A stretch of DNA of 64,000 bases from the NCBI RefSeq assembly GCF_958979055.1, contig NC_084895.1, positions 20,444,501-20,508,500 of the forward strand, in the 5' to 3' direction. Position numbers and translations under genes: made by a program. This stretch comes from Alnus glutinosa. Lineage: Eukaryota > Streptophyta > Magnoliopsida > Fagales > Betulaceae. The number at the start of each line of letters is the position of its first letter. Position 1 is the stretch's first letter. Below are positions 23,798 to 35,639 of this stretch, piece by piece. Under the pieces are notes generated by a model that saw nothing but the letters and a program-made list of their open reading frames with translations, made no database searches and was not told the DNA's origin.

Positions 23798-24483
23798 GAA
23801 AAATATAATTTTAGCTCCCCAAATTATCACCCGTTTTGTGTTTAGCCCCACAAACTGCCAACACTCTGACTCCAGTCTCCCAAATTACAAAAACCTTTGA
23901 AAAAGACCACATTTGACAAAATATCCTCATATTATCACTGCCACTTGTCACTTTTCAATTAAAAAACAAAAAAAAAAAAGAGGAAATTTTTATTTATATT
24001 TTTTCTTAAAAAAAATAGAAAATATAGTGTTTTGGGGTGGCTGTCGGTGGGGAGAGGGGTGGCCTGGAAGCCACCCCCAGAGGTAGCCGACGCCACCTCT
24101 GGGGTGGCTCGCAGGCGACCCCGGCCCCTAGGGGTAGCCGCGAGGACCACCCCGGCATCCATTTGGGGTGCCCCGAAATCCCCAGGGGTCAGGGTTTCTC
24201 ACAGGCCACCCCATTTTCCTTTTTTTTTTTTGAAAAAAAAATTAATTTTTTTTTAGTTTACTATTTTATTTTGTTTTTTTTTTTTTTAGTTTTTAGTGTT
24301 TTTTTTTTTTAAAAAAAAATAATTGAAAAATGACATGTGTCAGGGGTAACATGGAGAAATTTTTCCAAATGGTGCATTTTTAAAAGGTTTTGGTAGTTTG
24401 AGAGACCGGAGTTAGAGTGTTGGCTGTTTGTGGGGCTAGACGCAAAACGGGTGGTAATTTGGAGAGTTAAATTGTAATTTTTT
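23798..24483. mobile_element. Foldback element 3 of the nested cluster, with GC-rich core
   Basis: Arms of about 150 bp: left AGCTCCCCAAATTATCACCC and GCCCCACAAACTGCCAACAC, mirrored at right by GTGTTGGCTGTTTGTGGGGC and GGGTGGTAATTTGGAGAG. The centre (24035-24220) is a GC-rich block of GGGGTGGCC-type repeats. Short frames across the core are repeat by-products. Confidence 0.75.
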
Positions 24484-24535
24484 CAATAATTTTATTGAAC
24501 TAGTTTCCTTTATTTAAAAAAAAAAAATAAAAAAA

Positions 24536-24650
24536 ATGGGATCAATAGTGGCGACTCAAAATATCGCCGCTATTGATACCTATCAGCGGCGACTTCAAAA
24601 TGTCGCCGCTGATAATTATTATTAGCAGCGACTACTGTCGCTGCTAATAC
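24536..24650. repeat. Displaced inner part of left subterminal array
   Basis: Six further copies of the AGCGGCGAC / GTCGCCGCT motif, separated from the main left array by the nested 2.2-kb cluster, which must therefore have entered the array after it formed. Confidence 0.88.
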
Positions 24651-24659
24651 TAAAATAAA

Positions 24660-26492
24660 TGGCACGCACAAATACTATTGGCGCAATTCTAAGTTTTGGC
24701 ACAGAAATCAAAATTTCTGATACTAATGACTATTTTATTTCCTCTCCTCTTATTTTGCCTGCGAAAGACTCTCCCCTTTTGCATAATTATCTGCAACCAA
24801 CTCTAGGGTTTTTACAAATTTCACCAAGAAGCAAGGTACACAAATCTACTTGACTATTTCTTGTTCTTTCATTCATGGTTTTGCTTTGCTTTGCGTGAGT
24901 CTAAGCTGCTTGGTAGATATAAGATATCTTTTGCTGTGTTCTAATCTAAAACTCTGATGGGTGTTTGTGATTTTGGGTTTGTTCTGTGGAATTTCTGAAC
25001 TAGCTATGAATCACAAATTTACTTTGCCTTTTTGGGTTATCCAAGATTTCTAGAGTGATTTTGGGTTTTGTATTTAATCCCTGTTTTTGGACCTTTTAGT
25101 TTAATTAAAAGGTATTTAAACTAGGAAATTTCCAATCTTCTTACGTATGTTTCCATGGTGTTTGCTCATGAGTGGATATTGAAGAGAGCCCAACAGTGGC
25201 AAATGCTGAGAATGTGAGGATTGTTTCGACATTCAAGATATACAAAAATGGTATCTGAGTGAAGGAGATTGTGTGCCCATGCCAAGTCGTGATGTGCTGG
25301 AACATTCGGTGAGGCATTACAGCTTTTAGAACACAATTGTTTGAACTGTACTGCTTCTCTGCCCATTTTGCATTTTTCTTCTTGCTGCCCAAACTCCCCC
25401 AGTTTCATGGGAACTCTTCCACAGCCCGCCCTTTCAATCTGCCCTCCCCCACCGTATAAGGTTTACAGATACACCTGTGTCATAATCAGAAGCACAAAAT
25501 AATATCATTAGCAGCCAATGCCAGTGGAACCCACAGAAAATAGCTTAGTTCCTTTTGCAGTTATTTATTCATTCATTCCTCGTTGCTCTCTGGTTCCATT
25601 TTCTTCCTCCCCAGCCCCCCTTTGTATATTTCTTTTTCTTTTGCTTTCTGGATCATTTCTTTTCACTTTCATTTAGGCCAGCCCCCCGTTCTTGTATCCA
25701 TCACTTTCACCAAGAGAGGAAACATTGGAAGCATCTAAATTTAATTAAATTTGCTTTTTAGCTAAATTTTAGAGAGAGAGAGAGAGGTGGCTGGCCGGGG
25801 CTAGAAGAGAATCTCTGTACATGTGTGGGACCCAACTCTGTTTTAGTTTTGGTTTGAAAGCAAGAGTAGTGCTTAAAAAATTCTAGAAAAGAGTAGGGTG
25901 AATCAAGAAATAATACGTGACAGCTTTCTGTCTAATCCACGCCCATGGTATCGATTGTTCAGGAAGTAGGTTGAAGTGATGATTACTTGGAGAGGGGGTT
26001 ATATTTTCTGAATTTGGTTATAAACTAGTGGCGAGGAATTTGGTGCAATTTGTGGACTCTATTTTTACACGACTTCAAGGTTCAAAGGATGATTTTGGAC
26101 CCAGAAAAGAAAAAAAATCAAAAGATGATTTTGAATTATTGCTTTATTAGAGTATATACACAATTTTCTTTTTTGAGTAAAAAGAATCCTAAAGACCAAA
26201 GAGTTGGGATAAAGTCTTTCTTTAAATTATTTGGTGAGAGGAAATTTTTTTTCCAATGCAATTTATTAAATTGATATCTATTTTTAGAATATGTGATTTT
26301 TATATATAATTTTACAAATTCATATGAAAATCCCATATTTTATTAAAAATAGATATAAAATTCAATACTTTAAGGATAGATATTAATTTATTAAAATAAA
26401 CTGAAATTTTTTTTTTTCAACCAAGTATCTGTTTTTTAGCCCTCTTTATTCATCTTGATTTTTTTATTTTTTTTAAAAAAAATTGTTTACCT
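24660..26492. promoter_or_regulatory. Non-coding region between CACTA left end and transposase gene
   Basis: About 1.8 kb without a convincing frame. In CACTA elements this interval usually holds the promoter and untranslated leader of the transposase genes. A CTAGGGTTTT at about 24802 and an AAGCAAGGTACAC donor-like site at about 24831 could belong to a leader exon, but this is inference. Confidence 0.35.
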
Positions 26493-26874
26493 GTGGACCC
26501 TTTATCCAATTACGGGATTATATATATATATTTAAGATTTAGCTTTAGGTTTCATGCAAACCAAGCATGGTTGAACACTTGCACTTTTGTGGACCCTTTA
26601 TCCAATTACGGGATTATATATATATATATAAAGGATTTAGTTTTAGGTTTCAAAGAAACCAAGCATGATTGAACACTTGCACTTTTGTGGACCCTTTATC
26701 CAATTACGGGATTATACCTATAAAACATTTAGCTTTAGGTTTCAAAGAAACCAAGCATGATTGAACACTTGCACTTTTGTGGACCCTTTATTCAATTACC
26801 GGATTATATATATATATATATATATATAATCCGGTAATTGAATAAAGGGTCCACAAAAGTGCAAGTGTCCAAGC

Positions 26875-26877
<3 letters not shown>
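26493..26877. repeat. Tandem 92-98-bp repeat ending in a hairpin
   Basis: Four direct copies start at 26493, 26589, 26687 and 26779, each opening with GTGGACCCTTTATYCAATTA. The last, partial copy is followed after a (TA)n stretch by its own inverse (about 26827-26870: GGTAATTGAATAAAGGGTCC, then ACAAAAGTGCAAGTGT). This makes a stem of about 45 bp with a TA loop. Confidence 0.9.

Positions 26878-26940
<63 letters not shown>
26878..26940. repeat. (TA)n microsatellite
   Basis: Uninterrupted TA run of about 62 bp beside the hairpin repeat. Confidence 0.95.
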
Positions 26941-27310
26941 TTTTTTCCTTTTTAAAGTAAATTTTAGGGGTAAGTACCTTTTTTCTTTTATCAACTACTA
27001 GTCATTGTCAACATGCCACTATAAACTGACACTTCGACCAAAAGAGAACATGAAACTACAATTTACATATTGTTACCCCATTCTGTTAGGGAATCTTGTT
27101 AAATCGGGCGGAATATGCTATTTCTTGTTAGATTCTTGGACTAGAATGGCTCTAGCTCAAAACATACTTATTCAAGATTAAAATATTTATAAACTTGTTT
27201 AAAGTGAATTGCAAGTTCTAAAAATTAGCCGAAGAGTCTTTTTGATTGTTACAATTTTATTAATTCTTATAAATAGCTTGAAATGAGTTTGATGTGATTA
27301 AATGTAGGCA

Positions 27311-30300
27311 ATGAGTAATGTAACTAGTGATAGAGACATCAATATGGATAAGAGTTGGATGAAAGAAACTACTCGATCTTCCGAGCTATATCGAAAAGGT
27401 GTTGAAGAATTCTTGAGAATGGCACGTAGATGTGTAGATGCATATAATATGGTGAGGTGTCCATGTCGTGATTGCACAAATCGATATTATAAGCATATTG
27501 AAATGGTTGAGCTTCACTTGTTTCTTTACGGAATTGATCAAACATATACTCGATGGTTATTTCATGGGGAAGATTTGCATAGGGTGAACGCGACTGCCAA
27601 CTTGCACACTGATATGAATGCAATGATAGAGGAGATTGATGGGGTTGAAGAATTGTTAGGCGATATCCGTATGGGGACATTTGTGGATGCTAACATAGGT
27701 GAATCCTCTACTACTTGGGGTCCAAGGACTGACAATCACAAACAGAGAACCTCTTTTGATCGAATGTGGGAAAATGGCATGGGTGAACTTTATCCAGGCT
27801 GTAAGAAATCGTCAAAAATTGCTTTCATTTTGAAGATGCTTCATATAAAGACGATTTGCAACATGACTAACAAGGCATTCGATATGGTGCTTGACTTGAT
27901 TAAGGGGGTCCTTCCAAATGGAGAGACATTGCCATGCTCGTACAGAGAAGCAAAGCTGTTTACTCGAGACTTGGGTTTCGGTTATGACTCTATACATGCA
28001 TGCAAGAATGATTGTGCGCTTTTCTGGAAGGAACACGCTGATAAAGAAAAATGCCCAAAATGCGACACTTCAAGATGGAGTTGTGTGAAAGGTATTGGTA
28101 AGAAAATTCCACAAAAGGTTTTGCGGTATTTCCCAATAAAACCAAGGTTGCAAAGATTGTTTATATCAAAAGATACAGCCAAACAAATGAGGTGGCACAA
28201 AGATGAAAGAAAAGATGACGGCAACATTTTAGGACACCCAGCTGATGCTATTGTGTGGAAAAAGTTTGATGAAGAACATGAATGGTTTGCTCGTGATTCT
28301 CGCAACGTGCGACTTGGTTTGGCAAGTGATGGTTTCAACCCATTTGGTAATATGAGTACAACATATAGCATATGGCCAGTTATATTAATTCCGTACAATT
28401 TACCTCCGTGGCGGTGTATGAAGGCTCCAAATATGATATTGTCCTTACTTATCCCAGGACCCACGACACCTGGAAATGAAATTGATGTCTATTTGCGGCC
28501 GTTGGTTGATGATTTGCAGGAATTATGGAATGAAGGTGTAAGCACTTACGATGCATTGGCGAAAGAGACATTTCAGTTGCATGCGGCATTACTGTGGACT
28601 ATAAACGACTATCCAGCATATACAAACTTGTCTGGGTGGTCTACGAAGGGAAAACTTGCGTGTCCGAGGTGTAACAAGGATACAACATTCAAGCGGTTAA
28701 AGTACGGGCATAAGTATTGCTACATGGGTCATCGTAGGTGGCTTCCTCAGGATCATGTATGGCGCAAAAACAAAAACTTGTTCGACGGTAATGAGGAGCA
28801 TAAATTGGAACCTGAAGAAATGTCTAGGGATCAATTGTTGCAACAACTAATGCAGGTTGAAGGTGTGCAATTGGGAAAAGGTGGGAAAAAAAGAAATCGC
28901 GAAGATGAAGAGTTGAATTGGACGAAGAAGAGTATTTTCTTTAAGTTGCCTTATTGGTCAAAATTGAAACTGCGACACAATTTAGATGTCATGCACATTG
29001 AGAAAAACATATGTGATAGTGTCTTAGGTACTTTGATGAATATTGATGGGAAGACAAAGGACACCGCCAAAGCACGAAAAGATTTATGTGAGATGGGTAT
29101 ACGTAGAGAATTGCACTTGCAAAAAGTTGGTGCAAGAGTTAAGATGCCACTTGCGAAGTACACCTTGACCAAGGATGATAAGAAAAAGTTATGTGACTGG
29201 CTAAAATGTGTGAAGTTTCCTGACGCGTATGCGTCTAACATTGTTCGGTGTGTAAACAAGCTTCCTAGTAAGCTTTCGGGAATGAAAAGTCACGATTGTC
29301 ATATCTTCATACAACGCTTACTTCCTATTGCAATCCGTGGAAATTTAACTCCCGAAATACGTACAACATTGAATGAATTGAGTGATTTTTTTAAGAAATT
29401 ATGTGCACGGACATTGAAAGTAGATGTCTTGAAGCAAATGAAGATTGACATTGTTGTGATTCTATGCAAGTTGGAACAGATATTTCCACCCGCATTTTTT
29501 GATATTATGGTTCATCTAGCACTTCATTTACCTCGAGAGGCTGAACTCGGTGGACCAGTACAATATCGTTGGATGTATCCAATTGAAAGGACGCTTGGTA
29601 AATATAAGAGGTATGTGCGGAATAGAGCACGTCCGGAGGGTTCAATTGCTGAGGGTTATTTAGTAGATGAGTGTTTGACCTTTTGTTCCATGTGGATGCG
29701 TGGGATTGAGACGAGATGGAACCGTGAAGAAAGAAATGCTGACGGCTGCCTAGAAGAAGCTCACAAAGGCTTGGATGTGTTCTCTCAACGAGTTCGACCA
29801 TTAGGTGCACCAAAATATGTTACACTTGAAGATGACATTTTTGAAAGGGCCAAGTGGTATGTGCTTAGCAACTGTAAGGAAACAGTTTCGTACTTGCGGT
29901 TAGTGTAGCAATGAGTGTGCTTATTTTTACGTTATGTTTACTAATGACACAATTATTACAAACAATTTTATTTTTATATGTAATGAACACTATCAAATTA
30001 TTCAAAGCGAAGGCTGCCATGACATTCAAAAGAAGCATGAAGCCAATTTTTCACGTTGGTTTCGAGATCATATATATAGTAATGGGCGTAATGCATAAAA
30101 TGTCCCAAAAGAATTATATAACCTTGCATGTGGGCCTGATCGTCAAGTTAGATCGTATAGAGGTTGCATTGTGAATGGGGTTAGGTTCCACACAAAAGAA
30201 TGTGCACAAACTCGTACTACCCAGAATAGTGGTGTTGTTGTTCGAGGTGGGTACGACACGTCGAACAATGAGTATTATGGGGAGTTGAAGAATGTTATTG

Positions 30301-30890
30301 AGTTACGTTACATTGGCAGAAATTTCGTGTATCTATTTGACTGCGATTGGTGGGACACTGGGAGTTCGAGTGGATTAAAAAGGGAACAAGGTTTTACCAT
30401 AGTGAATACTTCTCACAAATGGTATGAATCTGACCCGTTCATCATAGCATGCCAAGCTGCACAAGTGTTTTACTTGAATGATCCCAAATTGGGTGGTAGT
30501 TGGAAAGTGGCCCAGACGTTGACCAATAGAAACATATACTATATTCCAACAGCAGTAGATGAAGATAATGAAGATAATGATCAAGGAATCCACGATGAGG
30601 CATACCAAGAAAGTGTTTGTGTTCGGGGTGATATTGCCATTGTTGAAGAGTCAACTATATTTTGCAGAGATGATACGACAATAGCTATTGATGGATTATA
30701 TGTGCAACTTGATGGCCCAAACCTCTTGGTTGACGATAACCCTTTAGTTGAAGAGAATGAGATAAACTCTGATGATGAAGAAGAGTTATGTAGCGACTAT
30801 GATACGGAATCCGAAGATGCAGAGTACTCTGAAAACGAACAATCATCACAGGCTACTAATGATTCAAACTCTGATGATGACATGTGTTGA
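27311..30890 (+). pseudogene. tnp2: CACTA transposase (TNP2-like), C-terminal third disrupted
   Basis: The main frame (27311-29908, 865 aa) starts with a transposase-associated domain (CRDCTNRYYKHIEMVELHLF, YTRWLFHGE), then the tnp2 core (about residues 170-490, with FPIKPRLQRLF, RWHKDER, ASDGFNPFGNMS, TLSGW-like NLSGWSTKGKLACPRC), then a DUF4218 region (HNLDVMHIEKNICDSVLGTL, QRLLPIAIRG, GGPVQYRWMYPIER). The DUF4216 region follows in another frame (30171-30890: NGVRFHTKE, GELKNVIELRYIGRNFVYLF). Its upstream link (about 29985-30170, HEANFSRWFRDHI) contains a TAA. I found no AG acceptor that would explain the frame change by splicing, so a small deletion plus a nonsense change is likely. The product would cut and join element ends in the nucleus. 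Confidence 0.93.
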
Positions 30891-31073
30891 ATATAATGAC
30901 CAATTTTGGTGTAAGTACGAAGTGTATTATCATATTGTACGAAGCTTATAGGGTACTAATTTATTTGCTTTTTTGCATTTCATTTTTAAATTGCTCAATT
31001 ATGTGCCTGATCCACAATTTTTTATTCTTTATTTTTTTTATTGTTGTCAGCAGATTTCTCATAGCCTCAAGAA

Positions 31074-32850
31074 ATGAAGACACGAAAAAAGACAGTAGGA
31101 GCAGGCCGAGGCCTGTGTCATGTTGAGGACTGTGACAACTTTTCTCCTGTTGATGTGGCTGACAATATACACATGTTATCATCAGTGCCACTAGAGTCAT
31201 CGGAGGGCCATTATTATGATGAGTCGCCTAATGCTATACCCCCATCAACAAACATTGATTCACATGGATCCATACCCACTCAGACTTGTAAGTGAACATA
31301 TGGTCTTTTTTGTTGGTTTGTTGTAGACACTTTTCAAACTACTTTTCTAGACACAACTAACTATGTTTTCATGTTTCCACTAACAACTAGAACATCTGTT
31401 AGAAAGACTAGGGGTAAGAACAAGAACAAGAGGTTGAATGAGTTAGTAAAGAACGGTCCGATCGATTTACTATTTGAGGATGAGTGTCGGGCACCTGTCG
31501 GCGAAAATTCCTCATGTTGGTCGAGGGAGATTTCTGAGGTTGTGAAAAACCACTGTGACCTTCATCATGTTCGCTGGAGCTATGTCCCAAATTCAATGAA
31601 GGAGATGTTAGAAGCTTTGGTGATGGTACGACTCTCATTATTTATGTGTATTATGTCATTTGCTACAAATAATGTAACAAAGATCTTACCATTTTTTTTT
31701 GTAATTACTATGGCTCAGGATAACTTCAAATTGGATTTGTCACAAAAATCACACCAGAGTGGCTTAGGGTTTCAACTGGGAAAATGTTATAGCAGGTATC
31801 GCTCTGAGCTATACCAAGCCTACCAACGAAATTTTGAAGGCCTTGATATGACAGATTCTACAGCGGTGGCCAATGCTAAAGTTGAGGCAAGGGACAATGT
31901 TCCTAAAGGTGTTTCTCGGGAAAAATGGCCTGCTATATATGACTCATTCGAATCGAAGTATTGGGTGGTAAATATATCTTATTTTCCTGAATAGTCAATT
32001 AATATTGATAAGATTTGCATACAATTTTAAGAAACCTAATGAATATTTTATTTTTGGTTTAAATTTTAAAGGAGACGTCTGCTCGAAATAAGAAAAATAG
32101 AAGCGAAATGGTAACAAATCATACCGCTGGCAGCTGTTCGTTCGTCAATGTTATTTACAAGACGGTAAGGATTTTATAGTATTATAATTTTATAGTAACA
32201 TTATTAAATGTAATTGTTAACTATGTGTAGACAAAGGCTACTTCTCAAAGGCCCAAACCTATCGCAATTTATAAGGACACCCACATAAGAAAGAACGGGA
32301 CTTTTGTGAACCCAGAGGTTGAGAAGCTATATGTAAGTGAACGAAATGTTTATTCATGATAAATATGTGTAATTAACATGCAAGAGTTATTTAGTTAAGG
32401 TTTATGTGGCTTGTTCAGAATGAAATGGAGTCAATGGCAAATGATGACAACTTGAATTCCATCGAAGAAGAAATATTTTCTCAAGTGCTAAGGGGACATC
32501 GCTCAGGACACGTTCGAGGAATGGGAGGCGGTGTCATACCTACACCGTCAAGTTCCTCGCGTGCGCGCCACCCCACCCAGTTTGCCGGCCACAATGAGTG
32601 CATGATTAAACAGCAAGAGACTGAGATAAGATTGGAAGAATCGTTATCCCACATTTCTACTCTGCAGGCATCAAATGCTACTCTGCAGGAATCATATACT
32701 ACTCTGCAGGCATCAAATGCTACTCTGCAGGCATCAAATGCTACTCTGCAGTCATCATATGATACTATGCAGGCACAGTTGGATAGTATACTACAACATA
32801 TTCGAGGGTTAGAGAATCTTGCCTATTCCATTTATTTTTTCACACACTAA
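31074..32850 (+). CDS. TNPA/TNP1-like CACTA protein, spliced
   Basis: Several short exons with GT-AG borders resemble the second CACTA gene (plant transposase family PF03004). Likely exons are 31391-31625, 31719-31967 (PKGVSREKWPAIYDSFESKYW), 32072-32164 (TSARNKKNRSEMV, HTAG), 32231-32332 (IYKDTHIRKNGTFVNPEVEK) and 32419-32850; the last four join in phase. The final exon ends in a coiled coil made of tandem TLQASNA heptad-like repeats. A first exon from the ATG at 31074 (KTRKKTVGAGRG) is likely, but its donor near 31288 does not join in phase, so the start is unsettled. The family protein binds the subterminal repeats, here presumably the AGCGGCGAC arrays. Confidence 0.75.
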
Positions 32851-33059
32851 TATCAAATAATTATTAGAAAGATCATTGATTTTGATATGAATTATATTCT
32901 TCCTAGGCATGGAGGGAGCTCTAGTGGAGGCCATTGATGATGAAAGTGGCATTTGAGAGCACTTAGGTTGTATTTTGTTTAAGACTTTGTTATAATGACT
33001 TTGTTTAAGACTTTGTTTAAGACTGTGTTTAAGACTTTGTTTAAGCTTTGGTTTGTATT

Positions 33060-33260
33060 AGAGGGTAAGAACTTCAGACAATTTTCTCTTTAAGAACTTT
33101 GAGTTAGTAAACCTCCCTTGACATGTTTATCGAGGTTAAATAACTTTGTGTAAACAATGCAAGGAAGCAAAATTATATAACACTATTTCATTTTTAAGTG
33201 TATGTAGGATGTAAAGAGAGAGGTATGCAAGAAATTGTGGCGCTAAAAGATTCAAGTGAT
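33060..33260. repeat. Direct repeat inside CACTA element, first copy
   Basis: About 200 bp repeated at 33535-33740 with shared landmarks GTAAACCTC, TTGACATGTTTATC and AAGTGTATG, ending in similar exon-like stretches (first copy GCAAGAAATTGTGGCGCTAA). Possibly captured host sequence duplicated with an exon. The source gene is not recognised. Confidence 0.7.
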
Positions 33261-33534
33261 GGTAAGTTACTCAAGCACACCTTTGTGGGGCAAAATTTGA
33301 CAATTCAATTGTGCAATAATGCTGTCAAAGATTTTTGGAATATCTTTAATTTTTTTAACGTGCATATATGCTTTTTTTTGGGATTCTAAATCATATTGCA
33401 TATGCTAGTTGAATGTAGGATTCAGTATTTGATACTATTTGTATAGTTGAACATTACTAACTTCATCAATTTATTTCCCTTTCTTATATTATGGTTGAAG
33501 CTTGTCAATTCGAACAAATATTGTTTGTATTACA

Positions 33535-33740
33535 AGGTAAGAGATTTCGTGCAATTTTCCGTTTTAAAACTTTGAATAGTAAACCTCTCTTGACATGTTT
33601 ATCAAGGTCAAAGAACTTTGAATAAACAAAGCAAGAGAGTAAAATTATATTACACAATTATTTTTTTAAGTGTATGCAGGGATGACAAGAGAGAAAGATA
33701 AGCAAGAAATTGCAGTGCTCAAGGGCCCAAGTGATGGTGC
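33535..33740. repeat. Direct repeat inside CACTA element, second copy
   Basis: Partner of 33060-33260, offset about 475 bp. The right end reads REKDKQEIAVLKGPSDG if translated from about 33688. No family is recognised. Confidence 0.7.
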
Positions 33741-33879
33741 TTAACGCTCTTGCTTACTTTTGAGAAAACTCATAGCTTATATGCAATATTGGAAGGGGTT
33801 TTGATCATCTATTGGACAGTTTTCATTATCTTGAAGTTGTCTTGGCTGTATCAAATGTTAATAGTATATATAGCCATGC

Positions 33880-33955
33880 CCACATTGGCAGGCAAGGGGA
33901 GAAGATCAGTGAGAGAATGAAAATGCTCCAAGATTTGGTCCCTGGATGTAACAAG
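33880..33955 (+). pseudogene. Captured exon fragment of a subgroup XII-like bHLH transcription factor
   Basis: In frame from 33899 the sequence reads EKISERMKMLQDLVPGCNK, which matches the end of the basic region, helix 1 and loop of plant bHLH proteins of the CIB1/BEE-like group (usually REKISERMKxLQDLVPGCNK). It ends at AAG followed by GTATAT, a plausible donor; these genes, as I recall, have an intron at this place. The preceding bases resemble the basic region (CACATTGGCAGGCAAGGGG) but are shortened and altered. Helix 2 does not follow. It lies between tnpA and the right terminal repeats, unrelated to transposition, so it looks like host sequence captured by the CACTA element. Function as a protein is unlikely. 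Confidence 0.8.
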
Positions 33956-34488
33956 GTATATAATGTTCTCTTATTCGTTAGTTAAGATTGGTACTATTAC
34001 TATTGATTATGCCGGTTAATGCTACATGATTTAGCATATAGAAAAAATGACGAATTTGTCTGTTAAATGTAATGTTTCATGTTCCCTATTTTAGTAGTAG
34101 GTTAATCTTAATTATATCTTTTCAAAATTTGAAGGTGTGAGTTCGAAATTCAGCTTTGCTTGACTTCATGTAATTCCCCTCTAACCAGGTTATTGGAAAA
34201 GGAAAGAAAGGATAAAGAAAAAAAAATCCCTTCTCATTCCTTTATACGTATATGCTAATTAGCAAACCTTATGATTCAGTTATGCCATTTCTTTATGATT
34301 TCAGTTTTAGAAATAAATGTTGGATTTTTGTTAGTGAACTAATGTTCTGCTAGATGTATCACTGATGGATGGTTTATCTGTTTGATTGTATGTAGGCCTT
34401 ATACTATATTAGGAAAGGGTCTTCTTGGCACTGCAAGATCAAGCTTGTTTCTATTTGTATATTGCTCATCTGCCTGGTTAGCAACTTT

Positions 34489-34489
<1 letters not shown>

Positions 34490-34525
<36 letters not shown>
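34490..34525. repeat. Poly-T tract
   Basis: Run of about 34 T within the captured-sequence part of the CACTA element. Confidence 0.9.
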
Positions 34526-35098
34526 CTTTTAATTATCTCATGCACTGTCGTGATACCATTGATGATGCCATGGTCTCTTACACTGAAGAAGTTATTTGGT
34601 ACCAGAAGGGTAATGGATTCTATTTCTAAATTATAGGGACCCACACCACACTTGAATCCTAGAAGTTATAAAACTAGTACTGAGTGTATACTAGTTCACT
34701 CCAATATGTTAAATGATTGAAATTTTGTAAGGGTATTTTTACTGGTAATAGTTTCTTATACCAAGGACAAATTTTAGCCGTTGAAGGAAAAAACATGGTC
34801 GGCCCGATCTGTTTGTAGAGAGAAAATAAAATGGTGGAAGCACACATGTTTGCTGATAAGATGCTATATTCTGTTAATGGTTTTTTCGTTTTGGCTAGTA
34901 GCTACTGTTGCATTATAAAAGTTATTCAACTATTCAAGGAACTGAGGGGAGGTTTGAGAGGTATGAAGTAGTGTTGTTGAGAGAATTCGAAAATGTAGAT
35001 TATCAATATGAGCCATTGCATAACTCTTTAGTTGTATCCCTGTACTTGTAATATGATGCATAACTTGATGAATGCCATTGTGGTGCTATTGACTGCAG

Positions 35099-35170
35099 GC
35101 GGAAGCCGGGGTTAGAACTGCCAAGCCTAAGATGTCTTTGGATGTTGCATTGAAAGCAGTACCATATCAG
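35099..35170 (+). other. Putative captured exon, 72 bp, source unknown
   Basis: Open, phase-0 stretch bounded by TGACTGCAG on the left and GTGGCA on the right, reading AEAGVRTAKPKMSLDVALKA and VPYQ. Its composition is exon-like against AT-rich surroundings. It may come from the same or another captured host gene. Family not recognised. Confidence 0.4.
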
Positions 35171-35639
35171 GTGGCAATTCTATTTGGATGTCATCTCCCA
35201 AATCGAAAGCAATTCTATTTGGAAAAAATGTATGCATAGATGGTGTTTGATAATGTCAAAAGACAACTTAGAAACTCCAATGGCATTTTCCAATTAATGT
35301 TGTTTTGATTGCTTTTTTTTTTTTTTTTTTTTTCTTTCTTTCTTGTATTGTTCACGGTTTTTTATTGTATTGTTGGTAGATGGTTGGATATATAGGCTGG
35401 TTGATTCTAAATTTTGGTTGGATTGCATGTAGTCAGTTTTGTTATATTGCATGTACGTGGTCTAACTTTAATACCAATGATTACTTTTTGTATAATCATT
35501 ATACAATTGATTTTTAATGATATGGTGTGGAAATATCGAATAATATAGGACTTTAATGGTAAGTTTGACAGGTAACTACATATAATGATACACAAAAATA
35601 TATTTTTCAAAAAAAAAATATATATATAAATTTGTTTAA

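Noticed and set aside
25141-25408. 80-83-aa minus-strand frames in the CACTA 5' region
   Set aside because: Two frames compete with no family resemblance; more likely leader or promoter DNA.
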